The notes beneath the pieces are model-generated. The model was not told the DNA's origin. It saw only the letters and a list, made by a program, of their open reading frames with translations, and did no database searches. A program made the position numbers and the translations under genes. Of a DNA stretch of 64,000 bases, positions 39,423-50,541 are shown piece by piece; the stretch's first letter is position 1, and every line of letters starts with the position of its first letter. The stretch covers positions 130,712 to 194,711 of the forward strand of contig QNGE01000748.1 of the NCBI GenBank assembly GCA_008508345.1. Reading direction: 5' to 3'. This DNA comes from Paragonimus westermani (taxonomy: Eukaryota > Platyhelminthes > Trematoda > Plagiorchiida > Troglotrematidae).

Positions 39423-41479
39423 CAACACAGCTGTAATACTGTAGACTCAGTGTAGAGTGAGAGGAAATTACCATAAAATTGTTATTTTCCTACAGTTGCA
39501 TAAGTCCAAACGACGACAGAACGGACTGCGAAAGACCAGGTGACGGTCATCAGTTTTAAGCTATACACTAACATGAGAGATAATCTGGTGGTGAGTCATA
39601 CCTTTTATTGTGTTAAATCGGCTACTAGCGATCGAAGTCACGATATTACCATAACACCGAAAGTGCTATGATGTCGAAATCCCGTATCTTCTCGTACCAG
39701 CTTCATTTAAATCAAAACCGCATTTATTACATGAAGCCTTTCAGCTCAGCAATGTATTCTTTTTAAATAAAACATGTTTTGCATAAATAAACAAGTAGTA
39801 TGTTTCTCAACGTGATTCTGGCAAGGGACAGTGTAAGTTGTGCAAAGCAATAATGTCATTAGGCAACTTAATCAACTTTTATCATGTTCCTTCTTAGCTC
39901 ACTGGATTGAGAACCTGAAATCAGCTATTTCAAACTAAATCTCAATTTGTATCTTGAATCAGCTATGACTTACCACAGTGTCTCCATTAATTCACCTATG
40001 AATAGCTGGGATTTTGATTGGCTTTGATTATCTGGAACCAAGAGTCTACGAAATGCTAATCCCCGAAAAACCTGCCCAGATTAACACTTGAGAACTATGC
40101 GCAAAACTGTGTATCTTCAGGTCTTAATACGTGAAACTGATAACGTTTACCACCGTTGTACTAGACATCGTGTATTTTTACTCCCTTCAAAGTATTGTAG
40201 ATTGCTGGCAAACGCGGTGCAATTCGTGCTTTTTATGAAAATGTGTTTTCCCAACCTTACCGGCAGCTCTTGAATAGTTGAGTCACTTGGGCCTCACACA
40301 GTCGAGATCAATCAACGTCCAATTAGAGAAATACACTGAATAAGCACAACTAATTCAAGATCCAGCCAGATATTTGGTAACAATGAGGGTTGTTTTTAGG
40401 TTCTCAATCTAATGATATCATAAAGTATGTTGCATAATGGCGATGATTGCTTTTACTCTCTCAAAGGTTGGCTACGAAAATCCTCAAAAATGTTTACCTT
40501 TAGTGGTTTGACTTTCTCTGGCCGTATGGCCTGCACCCTAAACAGTTGCAGGTTTCACGTAATGACACCGGATAACGTCCTGTTAGATGATCTCGTCAGC
40601 TACCTAACTCGCCCGTCTGTTCTGTCCGCCTCGAAAAAGATATGACAAAAGAAGACCGCTTCTACTGCAAAGAATTTTTCAGCCAGCTTTCTTAGATCAT
40701 TCTGTGAATATGTGATCCAATCTTTCCTTGCTGAACGCGCTGATAATGCTTGCGAAGTGGAAGTTGTTTTCGAAAAGTAAGCCCGCAAGTCTCTTTTTGA
40801 AAAGAGCGAAACCGATTTTCTGTTAGCATGGGTAGAATCCTCAGATTTTTTATGCACTAACGAGTCATCAGTACTCTAACCGCCATACAAACACTGCTCA
40901 GAGCACAGAGCCGGTCATGGGAGAACCATAGATTAGCACTGAGACTCCCGAAAGCTATTTGTCACGACAATCGGCATTTGCTCATCTGCGTCGCGTTGTG
41001 AAGGTCACCGACCAGCTGCCCTTCTGAGCACATGGGTTACAGCAGCAGCACATACATTGACACCGGATGACCTCATCAACAGGGTCAAGTGAATGTGATG
41101 TTATCGCTTGATGATCAGTATCAGACTGAAGAGAAACATGTGAAGTGTAGTGAGGACAGGAGGTTGCACTATTCTACTCACATCACCACCATTCAGTAGT
41201 GAGGTGAAAGCATGGATTTCAAAAACGAAATGGCCTCGGGACCAATACGGGAAAGACACGAGTAGGATCACTGGAGTGCGGCATCGCATAGAATAGCTCT
41301 TGCCACACGAAAAAAACTGAGAATTGGCGTCCTTAGCGAGCGAGACTTCCTGAAATAAGTGTCATGTGCAAATGAGTGTTTTTCGTAGTCCTGTTGAAAC
41401 GCATAACCCGTGTACCGGTTTTCCGAACCAATAACCCTTGCGCCACCTGTGTCCTCAGTAAACACAACTGGTGCTACGA

Positions 41480-42480
41480 CCAGGATTGGAGGATGGAGAT
41501 CCCGTGGACGCGGCCGTTTGCTGATGATGTTCCGAGTTTCCTGGAGAACTTCGAGGACGTGGCGGAGGCGGTCGAAGTCAAGGCGTACCAAGCGAAGCTG
41601 GTCGAGGGCAGGGCGATGGCGGCGCTGAATGCTGTGCGACGGGGTCCTAGGAAGCTGAAGTGGGCCGCCGCGAGGGAGGCACTGATCACCGGGCTCAACG
41701 TTCCCACCGATGCCATGGGGCACTGAGGCGGTTCAAGGGCGCCCGGATTGGACCAGGAAGCGACGCCCTTGTTTAAGTAATGTCCCTGCGGACAGCGTTG
41801 TCAAGAGCCCTGTAATCTTTGAAGCAGGACTCAGAACAATGTATCTTGACAGAACATTTCTCAGAGGAATACCACCAACAGTCCGAGGTAAACTCAGGGT
41901 GGCTCTTGTCGCACATCCGATGACGCTAGAACAGTTGGCTGATACACCTCGACATTGCTGGCAGAAATCTCCCCGATAGTCAACAAGTTGAAGACAAGCG
42001 AACCGAGTGAACTGAATGACCTGCGAAGCGCAGTGGAAAGCCTGAATCAGGAACTGCGGTTTTGAAGGTGAAGAAAGAGTAGAGCCGTGGCAACATCTGT
42101 TACAGATGCGGAAGACGTAGACACTCGGCAAGAAAAGGTCGTACTTAGATAAACGTTTCGTCGATTGTACTTTGTTTGGAAAGGGGATCCGGTAATAGGG
42201 GCGGTTGATAAGACAGCACTTCAGGCTAGGTTAGAAGTCGATTGTAGCTTAAAGTACTGTTTGATTGACACAGGGGCCGCGATTTCATTGATTGGGCAGA
42301 GGGCAGTAAAGATTGTGTAGCCGTGTATGATGGTCTTTCGAACGGTCGGTGGGTTTACTCTCAAAGTTAACGGCCTGACAGAATGTGGTGTCCGAATCAA
42401 TGGTCAGTTTTCCGCTTTTCCCCGGACACACGTCAGACTATCTTGGGGCAGGTTTTTTGGCCGCGATTCATTTGAAGCAT
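41480..42480 (+). mobile_element. Ty3/gypsy-like gag and protease remnant
   Basis: A capsid-like frame (FADDVPSFLENFEDVAEAV, then YQAKLVEGRAMAALNAV) runs to a stop at 41726. Broken frames continue to a zinc-knuckle-like segment, NICYRCGRRRHSARKG (about 42090-42137), in which the expected fourth ligand cysteine is absent. A retroviral-type aspartic protease motif follows (CLIDTGAAISLIG, with D-T-G-A codons at 42267-42278). Frames change several times and stops are present, so it is inactive. The first 250 bp are more GC-rich than the surroundings. No LTRs, reverse transcriptase or integrase were recognised nearby. Confidence 0.75.
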
Positions 42481-44845
42481 GATAAACTCGTAAGGACGTA
42501 TGGGTAAGTTCCATTATTGAGAAAGCGTCAGCCGCAGCCTGAACAAGTTGAAACGAACGCACCCAGAGCCATACCGATCTGTGATAATCAGCTGCTGAAT
42601 AGCGGTGGTGTAAGTAGTGTAGTACAACCGCTTATCCTCATTACAGTAGTTTGTTGACCGGTGACTTTTACACAAACAGTTACCACTCAAAAAATGCCGT
42701 ATGAAATTTTATCTGTCCTCCATTGTATCTACCTCAATAACACCGACTTGTAAGGTTAAACCGGCCGCTAATTGAGAGTACCATTTTCGTCTTAGCAACC
42801 CCAGTGGACATAAATTTAATACACTGTTTATGACAGCTTTGCGATTGGTAACTTTAAAACTAGACATAGGCTGACGACTAACGCCTCGATCTCAACTTTG
42901 TTCTTAATGTCTTGAAGGGCTATAAATGTTGTAGGATCCCACGTGCAACGTGATGATATATGGTAGTACACCGATGTCAGGTTAGTAGTATTCACAGGTA
43001 TTTTGGGTTAAATAATGGATGGGAACAACAAGCCTCACATTTACATGTGAGTTACCTCATAACGGTGCTTCAGTCAAGAATTTTGCCGTTGCACCGGACA
43101 CCGTTCATTGTCGTCTGAGTATAGACGTTCACTTCACGTGGAACACAACCTACACTTGACCACAGCATTCCCATAGGCCCATCGGCTGGCCCACTTCAAT
43201 AAATGTATTAGCCTCACATTTTGTGCTTATTAGGGCTTGTCTGTGATATATACCCTCGTCCGGAACTAAATCTGTACTGTGACCCTCGTGCTTATGAGAC
43301 TAACATGTTAACCATAAAGTCAGTGACTTCATCATAACCACGAAAATCTCTTATGCTTATCGCCCAGTTTAGCTGATCATTTCGAAGGAAAACTAAGCAG
43401 AACCGCTTGATTCAATCTTATCGCTAACCCTGTGATCAAGACTCTTCGGCTGAGTTGGGGTTACTGTCTTCATAAAACCAGCCGGGCATGAGTGAACTTC
43501 TTGGTAAAATTTTGGGGATAGGAGTTAATTTTCGTGTCTTATCTGATACTGACTGCTGACAATACGGCAACCAATTTCCAGTCGTGAATAATGTTTGTTA
43601 CCCACATCAAATGCATCTATTCCTGCAGAGTTGTGACTCACAAAACAACTGGGCGCAGATATTAAATGAAGAGCATGTTTACATGTCCAAACGATCAGCT
43701 TACGCGAGTGAATTTCGTGTGAATTTCGCCAATTCATGCCTTTAAACAAATGCCCCTATATAAGCCCACATCATGTTCATGCGATGAGCTTGCTGCCCAC
43801 TTGGTGCATGAAAGGTCCTGTTGCATTTCTTAGGTCAGCTGGACAGACCATAAGCCGAATTCCCGCTTTGGGTGTCAGTCGGGAAGTGTTAGGATTGTCC
43901 ATCAACATTTTAGTGCATCTTGTAGTCAGCCTAGTACCCGGTGTACACAAGGTTAGTTTCTGTCCAACAGAAATCTCGCTTGGTTTCATGAGGGCTGGCT
44001 CTAGAACGTGTGCTATCTGTGTGTTACATTTGACTGTGGGATGTACTTAAGGCAGACAAGTGGTATTTTTACATCTTTTCTATGATAGGAAGTATCTCAT
44101 TTTTATTCGCGTTGAATCAATAGGAAGTCTGTTAGGTTCGTTCCACGACAAAATGTCATTCCCACCCTGTTTAATATGCCTCCACACCTATCACTGTGTT
44201 ACACAACAGGTCCTTAGGCGATTTCATCGAAGCAATCTTCTCAGAAGTCAGCGGTGTCATATGACCATTTGCTTCGTCTTTCACAATTGGCACCTTCGAA
44301 GTCAATTCATAGCCCCATTGTTGCTCGCACAAACGTCAGTAGATATGCTTTTCCACTGTCGAGTCTAAAAAATGGCTCTTCGGCTCATTGGGTTTCACTT
44401 TTATAACCAATCTTCAACTCTCCAGCATCGCCATCTTCATGGAACACAAAAAGTGAACCGCATTCAAGTCAACCATGCTAACAGTGAAGTTGGCCAAAAC
44501 GTGAAACCATCTAGTAAGAAGGATTTGGTATAATTTAAACACACGTGCACATGTTGCCCCCAACTATGGGGTAAATAACTTCTGACGCATGAATACTCCA
44601 CAAGTACAACAAGAGTGGGGGTGTTAGTTGAATATACCGTTGCGAAAGGTGGCCGAGATTAACGTGTCAAATCGCGTGAACCAAATGAGTGTTCACTACT
44701 GAACGATAATTGCTTAATTGAATAAGCCGTGAAATGTTTTGATGTTATCTAACCAGACAGCCTCAGTCAACCACTTGGTAAGCAAGATAAGTACTGTGGA
44801 CTGATCGTGTTTGCGTGTGCCCCAGCCACCGTGGATGTTCTCGGA
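42481..44845. other. Intergenic stretch without recognised feature
   Basis: Only short overlapping open frames on both strands (for example 43736-44050 plus and 43777-43989 minus), none with recognisable domains. It may contain further decayed sequence of the gag-protease element. Confidence 0.5.
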
Positions 44846-45520
44846 TTAGTTTCGAAAGCTGTCTTGACTTTCGACCAATAAACCTGCTCCACAAGAACAG
44901 ACGGATGAGTAGATACACAGAGATGAGGTCTGAACTGTCATTCCATCTCTGTTAAAAAACCTGAGAACTGGAGATGTGGTGAGTTGGATACGGAGGTTAG
45001 TTGTGACATACGTCTTACTGATTGCCTGGTTGAGCCTATTTGTCAAACATTCAGCGGCACTGTCACGTTTGTACGCCACTCGAATAAACACATCCTTCTT
45101 TCTTACGTCTTGCATTTTAGGCTTAGGTGAAGTTCTGATAATGTTTCTGACGATAAATCGTTCCACATAGCCGTTATCGAGCAATACTTTCTCCATAAAT
45201 TCGAGTTCAGTGTATCCGCTGAACAGATTCTGTATGTTCTGTCTGTCAGGTAAGGCACTGGATTTCTCCTTCGTTTCAGGGGCACAAAAATGTGAAAGTT
45301 TGTGTATTCTTGCGATGAATAGTGTCGTCTATCCATCGATCTAAATGAACAACTAGCAAGTATATTTGGTTTTCACCCTCCTCTTCCAATTTAAACTTAA
45401 CAGACTGGTGGGCGCGACTGAACTTGTCGAGTACGGTGTGCATATTAGTATCCGGGCAAGTGATGATATGATACTGACTGAACTGGCTGAGGGCAGACTG
45501 AAGTACGGCGCACACAAGCC
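44846..45520 (-). mobile_element. Degenerate Penelope-like element, RT C-terminal part
   Basis: On the minus strand the pieces appear in PLE order. MHTVLDKFSRAHQSVKFKLE (about 45445-45386) follows the catalytic palm. LKRRRNPVPYLTDRTYRICS is at about 45278-45219. LLDNGYVERFI, VFIRVAYKRD and LTNRLNQAISKTY come next, ending in CIYSSVCSCGAGL near 44890, the start of the endonuclease domain. Frames switch at least twice. The catalytic YVDD itself appears lost (QYHIIT in its place). The GIY-YIG end is missing. Confidence 0.8.
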
Positions 45521-46139
45521 GAATTACACATCAAGTTGTAGACGTTCTTTCTTACCTTGTGGGCAACAGAACTCAGAACCGAGTAAGACCGTCTTGATTG
45601 CGACACGATTAATTTGTGAATTGGAAAAGTTGTGTACGTGCCTTTCTGGCTGACTTGGAAATTCTGATTGCGGCCTGAAAGCGCAGAGACTGCGCCATAG
45701 GGAAGCTTGCTTCTTCTGAGTCCGTTTGACAACTCCTTGTTTCATGAAACATTAGATGATTACCGTTCACGGTCTGTGAGATTGTTCAGTGCTGATTGTC
45801 GCTGTGCAATATTTCGTCCAAGCTTCGAAACTTCGGCTGCAATGAGTATCAAGCTGCTTCGGATAGTAGTGGTTCAGGGTTACGCTTCTTCTTGCGTACA
45901 GCTTGTCAATAGGGTTCCGGGTATTCTTTGGGACCAGTGCAGTCAGTGATGAAGTTGATCGATTATTTCACCTCTGTCAGACAACTGATGAAGAACTCGT
46001 TGAGCGCCCTAACCACTCTGGGCTCCTTGGTTAATCTCATCTTTTCAGATATGTCCATTACGATAGTGAGCCTACTGATAATACGACCCCGCAACTACAC
46101 GGCTTACCAGAATTATAAACCGCAAACCCCACTGTGACC
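45521..46139. other. Spacer between the two head-to-head Penelope-like copies
   Basis: Several short open frames on both strands (for example 45707-45949 plus). None could be matched to PLE motifs with confidence. It may be decayed 5' sequence of either element. Confidence 0.4.
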
Positions 46140-48100
46140 AATCCTCGTGATGGCGGGCTTGTCTTATCACAAGCTGGCCCAGTTGTTAATGGATGTTTTA
46201 AAGCCAGTTCGCAAACCTGTCTCAACAATTTTGTCTGAAAGACATGTTTGAGATATGTTACGTTCTAGATAATGCTGATTTGAAAGGAAAAGTTGTGCTC
46301 TAACGGTAAACGCTCGCTTTTCACAAATGTACCAGTAAGGGAGACGGTCAATTTTGTTGCTGGTTCATAACATAAAGTTTTATTTCCCAAACAATATCCC
46401 GAAACCGTTGACATTATTGCTTACTGAAAATGTCAAATTTTGCTTCCAAAAAACGGGGTATAAACAAACAGTTGCAATGAGTAGCCCTCTGGGGTCAATT
46501 TTACGAGTTATTTGTATCTATGGTTGGGCTCTGCCTCGCGAAAACACCGCATGGCATTGAGATCTCTGATGAGTAGTCGGGGATTTGGTTTATTTTCAAG
46601 TTGGGCATCACTCACATTTGATCGCAGCCTTCGCATTCAGATAGACTTACCGTGCACTAGTGACGAGCTCTAATGAGAGCGAAACTCGAGTCTAGTGCTT
46701 CTTTTCGAAAGAGGCTAGCTGGAAAGCCTGTCGGAATGCGGAGGCTGCGATCAAATGTGAGTGATGTTCAACTTGAAATAGAGCATCTGGATTTATCGAC
46801 GAAATGTTGACGACATAATCACATTTGCGCAAAGTAAAGAGACAGCAGAAAACCTGTTGGGTTCATTGAACTTGTCGTACCCAAACATAACGTTGTCATC
46901 TGTGTTTGAAAAAGAAGACACGCGCGGCTTTCTACATATCAGCATCAGGCGACGGAAAGATGGTTCAGTATGTCAGTCAATAGATCGTAAGTCCATACAG
47001 GGCGGACAATATCTGAATTTCAACAGTTTCTCATTCGTTCAGCACACGCACGTTGGCTCGTTGTCTATTTCACAGGGCACTAACTATATGTACGAGTGAT
47101 CTATTAGATACGTGATAGTCCGATCTCCAATGGTTATCCGCTGGCTTATATTGACATTCACAGCAAGCTAAAATCAGTGAACCCACAAGAAACGTCTGTC
47201 CCGAAGAAACCGGCATACATACAGTTGCTGTGCGGAAGAAAGTAATATGTCTTCCACCGCGATGACTGAAGCAGGTCAACCAATGGACTCACGCTGCAGG
47301 TACTGCGTCTACTCAGTCGAGCCAAGGCACTAGTACCTCCTCACATTAGGGCGCAGGCACCATGCCGTCTGCCTCACACCGTGTTTACCTGTAGCTGCGG
47401 TGACGCTCGGAGCCGTCGTTTCGCCCCCCTCACGTACCCCATCACGCGTCAAGCAGTCTGGTCTAGGTGACGCTCACTGTCCCAACCTGCACGTGCGTGT
47501 CGACACATTCATCGGCTCGAAAGATCCCTCCCAAAGCGGGACGTACGCATGCATGCAGTCACCATCTCCAAACTCAACCGACTGGACGCTCCAACTGAGT
47601 GTGACTCGATGCGCTCGATACACCGGCATGCGTGATGCGATTGGTCCCGGATCGGAACAGAGAACAATCCAGTTGAACAGGACGGGAAATGGGCCAGCCG
47701 AGCGCAATCGCATTAGGCCAGTACACTAATCTCAACAATGAAGATCCGAACCACTGGCTTAACCTTTTCATTGACCACCGTTGAGATAGCGTTTTTTGAT
47801 ATTGGATACTCAAGCTATCACAGGTAAGAGTTCCAATGCACGTTTACGCTGGTTGTTCCTTGTGCCTCAGTATGGAGAAACGCGACCACAAATATTCCGA
47901 GGACAATCTGCGACGTGACCGGACGCGACCGCATAAAATGGAGCAAGCCGGCTTCCTCGACCACCAGACACCTGCTGGAGACCGGGCATGTAATCGGTCC
48001 GACAAACACTTTCCATGTGTTAATCCGTCATCGCAAGCCCGTTCCCTTTAAGCCACTTGAGGTAATGCTCGTCATACGTTCAAAAGTTAGACAGTGAACC
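46140..48100 (+). mobile_element. Degenerate Penelope-like element interrupted by a SINE pair
   Basis: Plus-strand pieces are in PLE order. SLFTNVPVRETV is at about 46315-46350. ENVKFCFQKTGYKQTVAM then SSPLGSIL is at about 46425-46510. After an inserted SINE pair (46567-46785) comes YRRNVDDIITFAQSKETAEN (from about 46794), where the YVDD tyrosine has become asparagine. YPNITLSSVFEKED and GGQYLNFNSFSFVQH follow. VPKKPAYIQLL lies near 47200 and TCSCGDA near 47390. STTRHLLETGHVIGPTNTFH (about 47955-48015) is the end of the GIY-YIG domain. Stops and frame changes make it inactive. The 47400-47830 part is unclear. Confidence 0.8.
46567..46785. repeat. Inverted pair of SINE fragments inserted in a Penelope-like element
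   Basis: Bases 46567-46650 are a minus-strand SINE 3' half (tail first), and 46651-46785 are a plus-strand SINE body. About 50 nt around GGCTGCGATCAAATGTGAGT is present in both arms, so the two could fold back on each other. The PLE reading resumes directly after the pair. Confidence 0.8.
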
Positions 48101-49158
48101 TTCATCTGACCCGGGTTTGATCAATAACAGAGACTGTCATGCGTAACGACTGACGACAGTATGTGAAATGGTATGATTATATTGCAAAACCCGTCTTCTA
48201 ATTTCGTTATTCACATTCTTACGTACTGTGTACAATTCTGGCATTCGTGTAGGTTGGGGTCACAAACTAAATGTCATCCGACTTAATGATTATCTTTCTG
48301 TTATGACAACTCCACCTAATAATGCCATTCGGCTGAGTGCAAACGATGGCAATGTTGATGGAACCTTATTGAAATCACCCAGCGCAAGATATGCGGTAAG
48401 CCTTACCAGTAACACTGCACGCGCCCTACGGGAATCATTTCAATGTCTTTCGAGAGTCTGGACGCAACGACTGAAGGGTGTAAGCTGTGTGATGTTTTCC
48501 AGATAAAGATTTCGTGTTATCTGACCAGGTGAACATGTAACTGAGCTGCAAGAGAAACGTAAACACAACTGAAGACAGATGAGCTTATAAAAACCGCGCG
48601 TATACGAGAATACCGCTTAACATCACTTCATCATTGTCACGCTGGGCCGGAATACCAGGGACACTGGGACAAATAATTTCTAAACAAACAAAGACGAGCG
48701 TCAGAAGATTAGAGGGTGCGCCGCCTTCCGCTGCGACTAAGGTAAGTAGATAGATAATTGTCCGAACTGAGCAAAAGCGCAGTGGTTAGAAATAAATCCA
48801 GCCCTAAGCAAGTTAAACATAATAGTTGAAGTCTGACTGAACAATACTGCTCAAAGATCATTTATAGGCATAATCGACAACAATGAATACACGTAGTAAC
48901 TGGTGGAAAATACGGTAACCGTAAGCTACCTTAGAAATGGGAACTGGTCACGTTTTGGGTGGTCAATGGTCGATCGAGTGGTAACTACGACGAAATCAGT
49001 TGATAGATTCCGATGAACAAGAACCAGACAGAAAGGTAATCTGAACAGTGGTGTGGAAACAATGACATTAAACACGTGGAAGGGACAATACCCGAATGAA
49101 TATTCAGTGTCCAATGTCCCCATTACAACTGTCTCCACATCAATCTATCTGAATAAAA
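48101..49158. other. Stretch with one doubtful exon-like segment
   Basis: A segment at about 48249-48397 plus lies between a TAG acceptor-like site and GTAAGC, and its frame has no stop (peptide WGHKLNVIRLNDYLSVMTTP and on). It joins nothing recognisable in phase. The remainder is featureless. Confidence 0.35.
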
Positions 49159-49590
49159 ATGAACCACGAACAACATGCGACAGTTCCAACAATCTGGACA
49201 GGTCTACAACGCCACTCCAACAGATATGACGGTATGCATCGCGACGTATTTATCGAACCACGACACATCGTGGCCCCGAACTCGTTTAAAATGTACACCA
49301 GTAAAGAACTGAACTGTCTATTCAGCCACTGGTTGAAAACCAAACCAAACGAAACCGAAGATGAGCAGTGTCCTACCTTTATCATGCTCTTTCCGTCGCT
49401 GATTCACGTCCAGCCGAAGCCCAAATTTCGTAGTTTTGCACCTCACCTGTCGTTTTCTGTATCACGACATGCTGTTTCCAATGTTACTTTGGATTCGAGC
49501 GAAGTCTCTATTTGGTTCAACGGGGTCATCCCTGAATTAGGAAATCCGCAATACTACTTAATGTTTGCGAAACAATCAGTGTGGCCCTAA
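49159..49590 (+). CDS. Hypothetical protein, 143 residues, with adjacent polyadenylation signal
   Basis: The ATG at 49159 follows an in-frame TGA nine bases upstream and a run of A bases, and the frame runs 143 codons to TAA at 49588-49590. AATAAA overlaps the stop (49590-49595), which would place a poly(A) site just downstream. The peptide has balanced composition, includes FKMYTSKELNCLFSHWL and HLSFSVSRHAVSNVTLDSSE, and has no obvious signal peptide or membrane segment. I do not recognise the family. It may be a small intronless gene or the last exon of a longer one, although the upstream stop argues against a simple extension. It is convergent with the NCAM-like gene ending at 50542. Confidence 0.4.
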   Translation: MNHEQHATVPTIWTGLQRHSNRYDGMHRDVFIEPRHIVAPNSFKMYTSKELNCLFSHWLKTKPNETEDEQCPTFIMLFPSLIHVQPKPKFRSFAPHLSFSVSRHAVSNVTLDSSEVSIWFNGVIPELGNPQYYLMFAKQSVWP

Positions 49591-49595
49591 ATAAA
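49590..49595 (+). promoter_or_regulatory. Polyadenylation signal AATAAA
   Basis: Canonical hexamer overlapping the last base of the stop codon of the 143-codon frame. Such hexamers also occur by chance in AT-rich DNA. Confidence 0.4.
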
Positions 49596-50541
49596 GTTTT
49601 CAACGCTTCAAAACCCCAATGTGTTCGACTGACACATCTTTCTTCTTAAAGGCAGTTTTAGTGAACGCCCTGGCAAAGATCTTGATGTACAGAGCAGAGT
49701 TCTTATTCGGAAGTGCCTGATTAACTTAGCGAGATAGACGAGGACACGTGCGCGAGTGTAGCTCATCAACTGTGAAACTTGTGTTCGTGATCCATCATTG
49801 TGCCTATCCTCAAAGCTAGTTCAACGTAGTGATATGTTACGAAAATGCATACCATGATGCTCTTCGAAGGAAAATTGTAAAACAATTATCTGTGAATAAA
49901 CGCGTAACACCCAAAATAAACTATGTGGAGATAGTTTAATTGATTTTCTTCTTAAAGCTATGGAAGGATTACTTACTGTGGCGGCCTAAACCAACGTGAA
50001 GAAAGCTGTTAATTGTGACGCTGTGCCGACCCTGGTAGTGATAACAAACGCAAAACCTCTGATGTTCAGATCAAGTTTCCATTGATCTTTATCTAAGCGA
50101 TTTTAAAAACCGAACTTCGGTTTTTGTTCTCAATATGTTGAAACTTATCCTCATTGCCTTCTCATATAGGCATAAGCCAATGAATCAATAGTCAGATCCC
50201 TATGACCCTCACTTGAATAAAAAAACGGATTCACAAAGGAAACATTTACAAACTTGATTCTGAATAGGTAAAAAAAATATTACTTTCATGATCGCTGCTT
50301 TTATCTAATCAGAGTCCAAATGGGAAATACGTGTTACCGGTAATCAAGATTAATCTGACAGACTGAAAAATGCACAATTTCGTGAATATTGTTCAAGATG
50401 AACTATAAAAATAGTTGACAGTGCGGAAGGAAGTCACACGAAGTGCAATGTATCTGCACAGTGAAAAAGGAATGTTGGTATGAAAACATTTGGCGTCTGT
50501 GGTTTAAATAAAAATGATTCGGGCACAGGATGCTCATAAAT
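49591..50541. other. Spacer between convergent genes, with a perfect short hairpin
   Basis: At 50105-50125 AAAAACCGAA and TTCGGTTTTT flank a single C, a 10-bp perfect inverted repeat. No gene is recognised. The 3' UTR of the NCAM-like gene should run into this spacer from the right; no minus-strand AATAAA stands out close to its stop. Confidence 0.5.

Larger units (their letters stand above)
35017..41479. other. Intergenic stretch downstream of mib1
   Basis: The first part must include the mib1 3' UTR, whose end I could not place. No coding gene is recognised. A diverged SINE piece lies at 36785-36870 and an assembly gap at 39416-39422. Short open frames on both strands, such as 40427-40645 plus and 40600-40857 minus, have no recognisable domains. 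Confidence 0.5.

Noticed and set aside
41268..41723. Minus-strand open frame of 151 codons
   Set aside because: It is antisense to the GC-rich gag-like capsid frame, which explains its openness.
47400..47729. Open frame of 109 codons
   Set aside because: It falls inside the Penelope-like remnant between recognised RT and GIY-YIG pieces, and an overlapping minus-strand frame is equally open.
48249..48397. Exon-like segment between a TAG acceptor and GTAAGC
   Set aside because: No upstream or downstream partner exon in matching phase; the 143-codon frame downstream cannot accept it without a stop.
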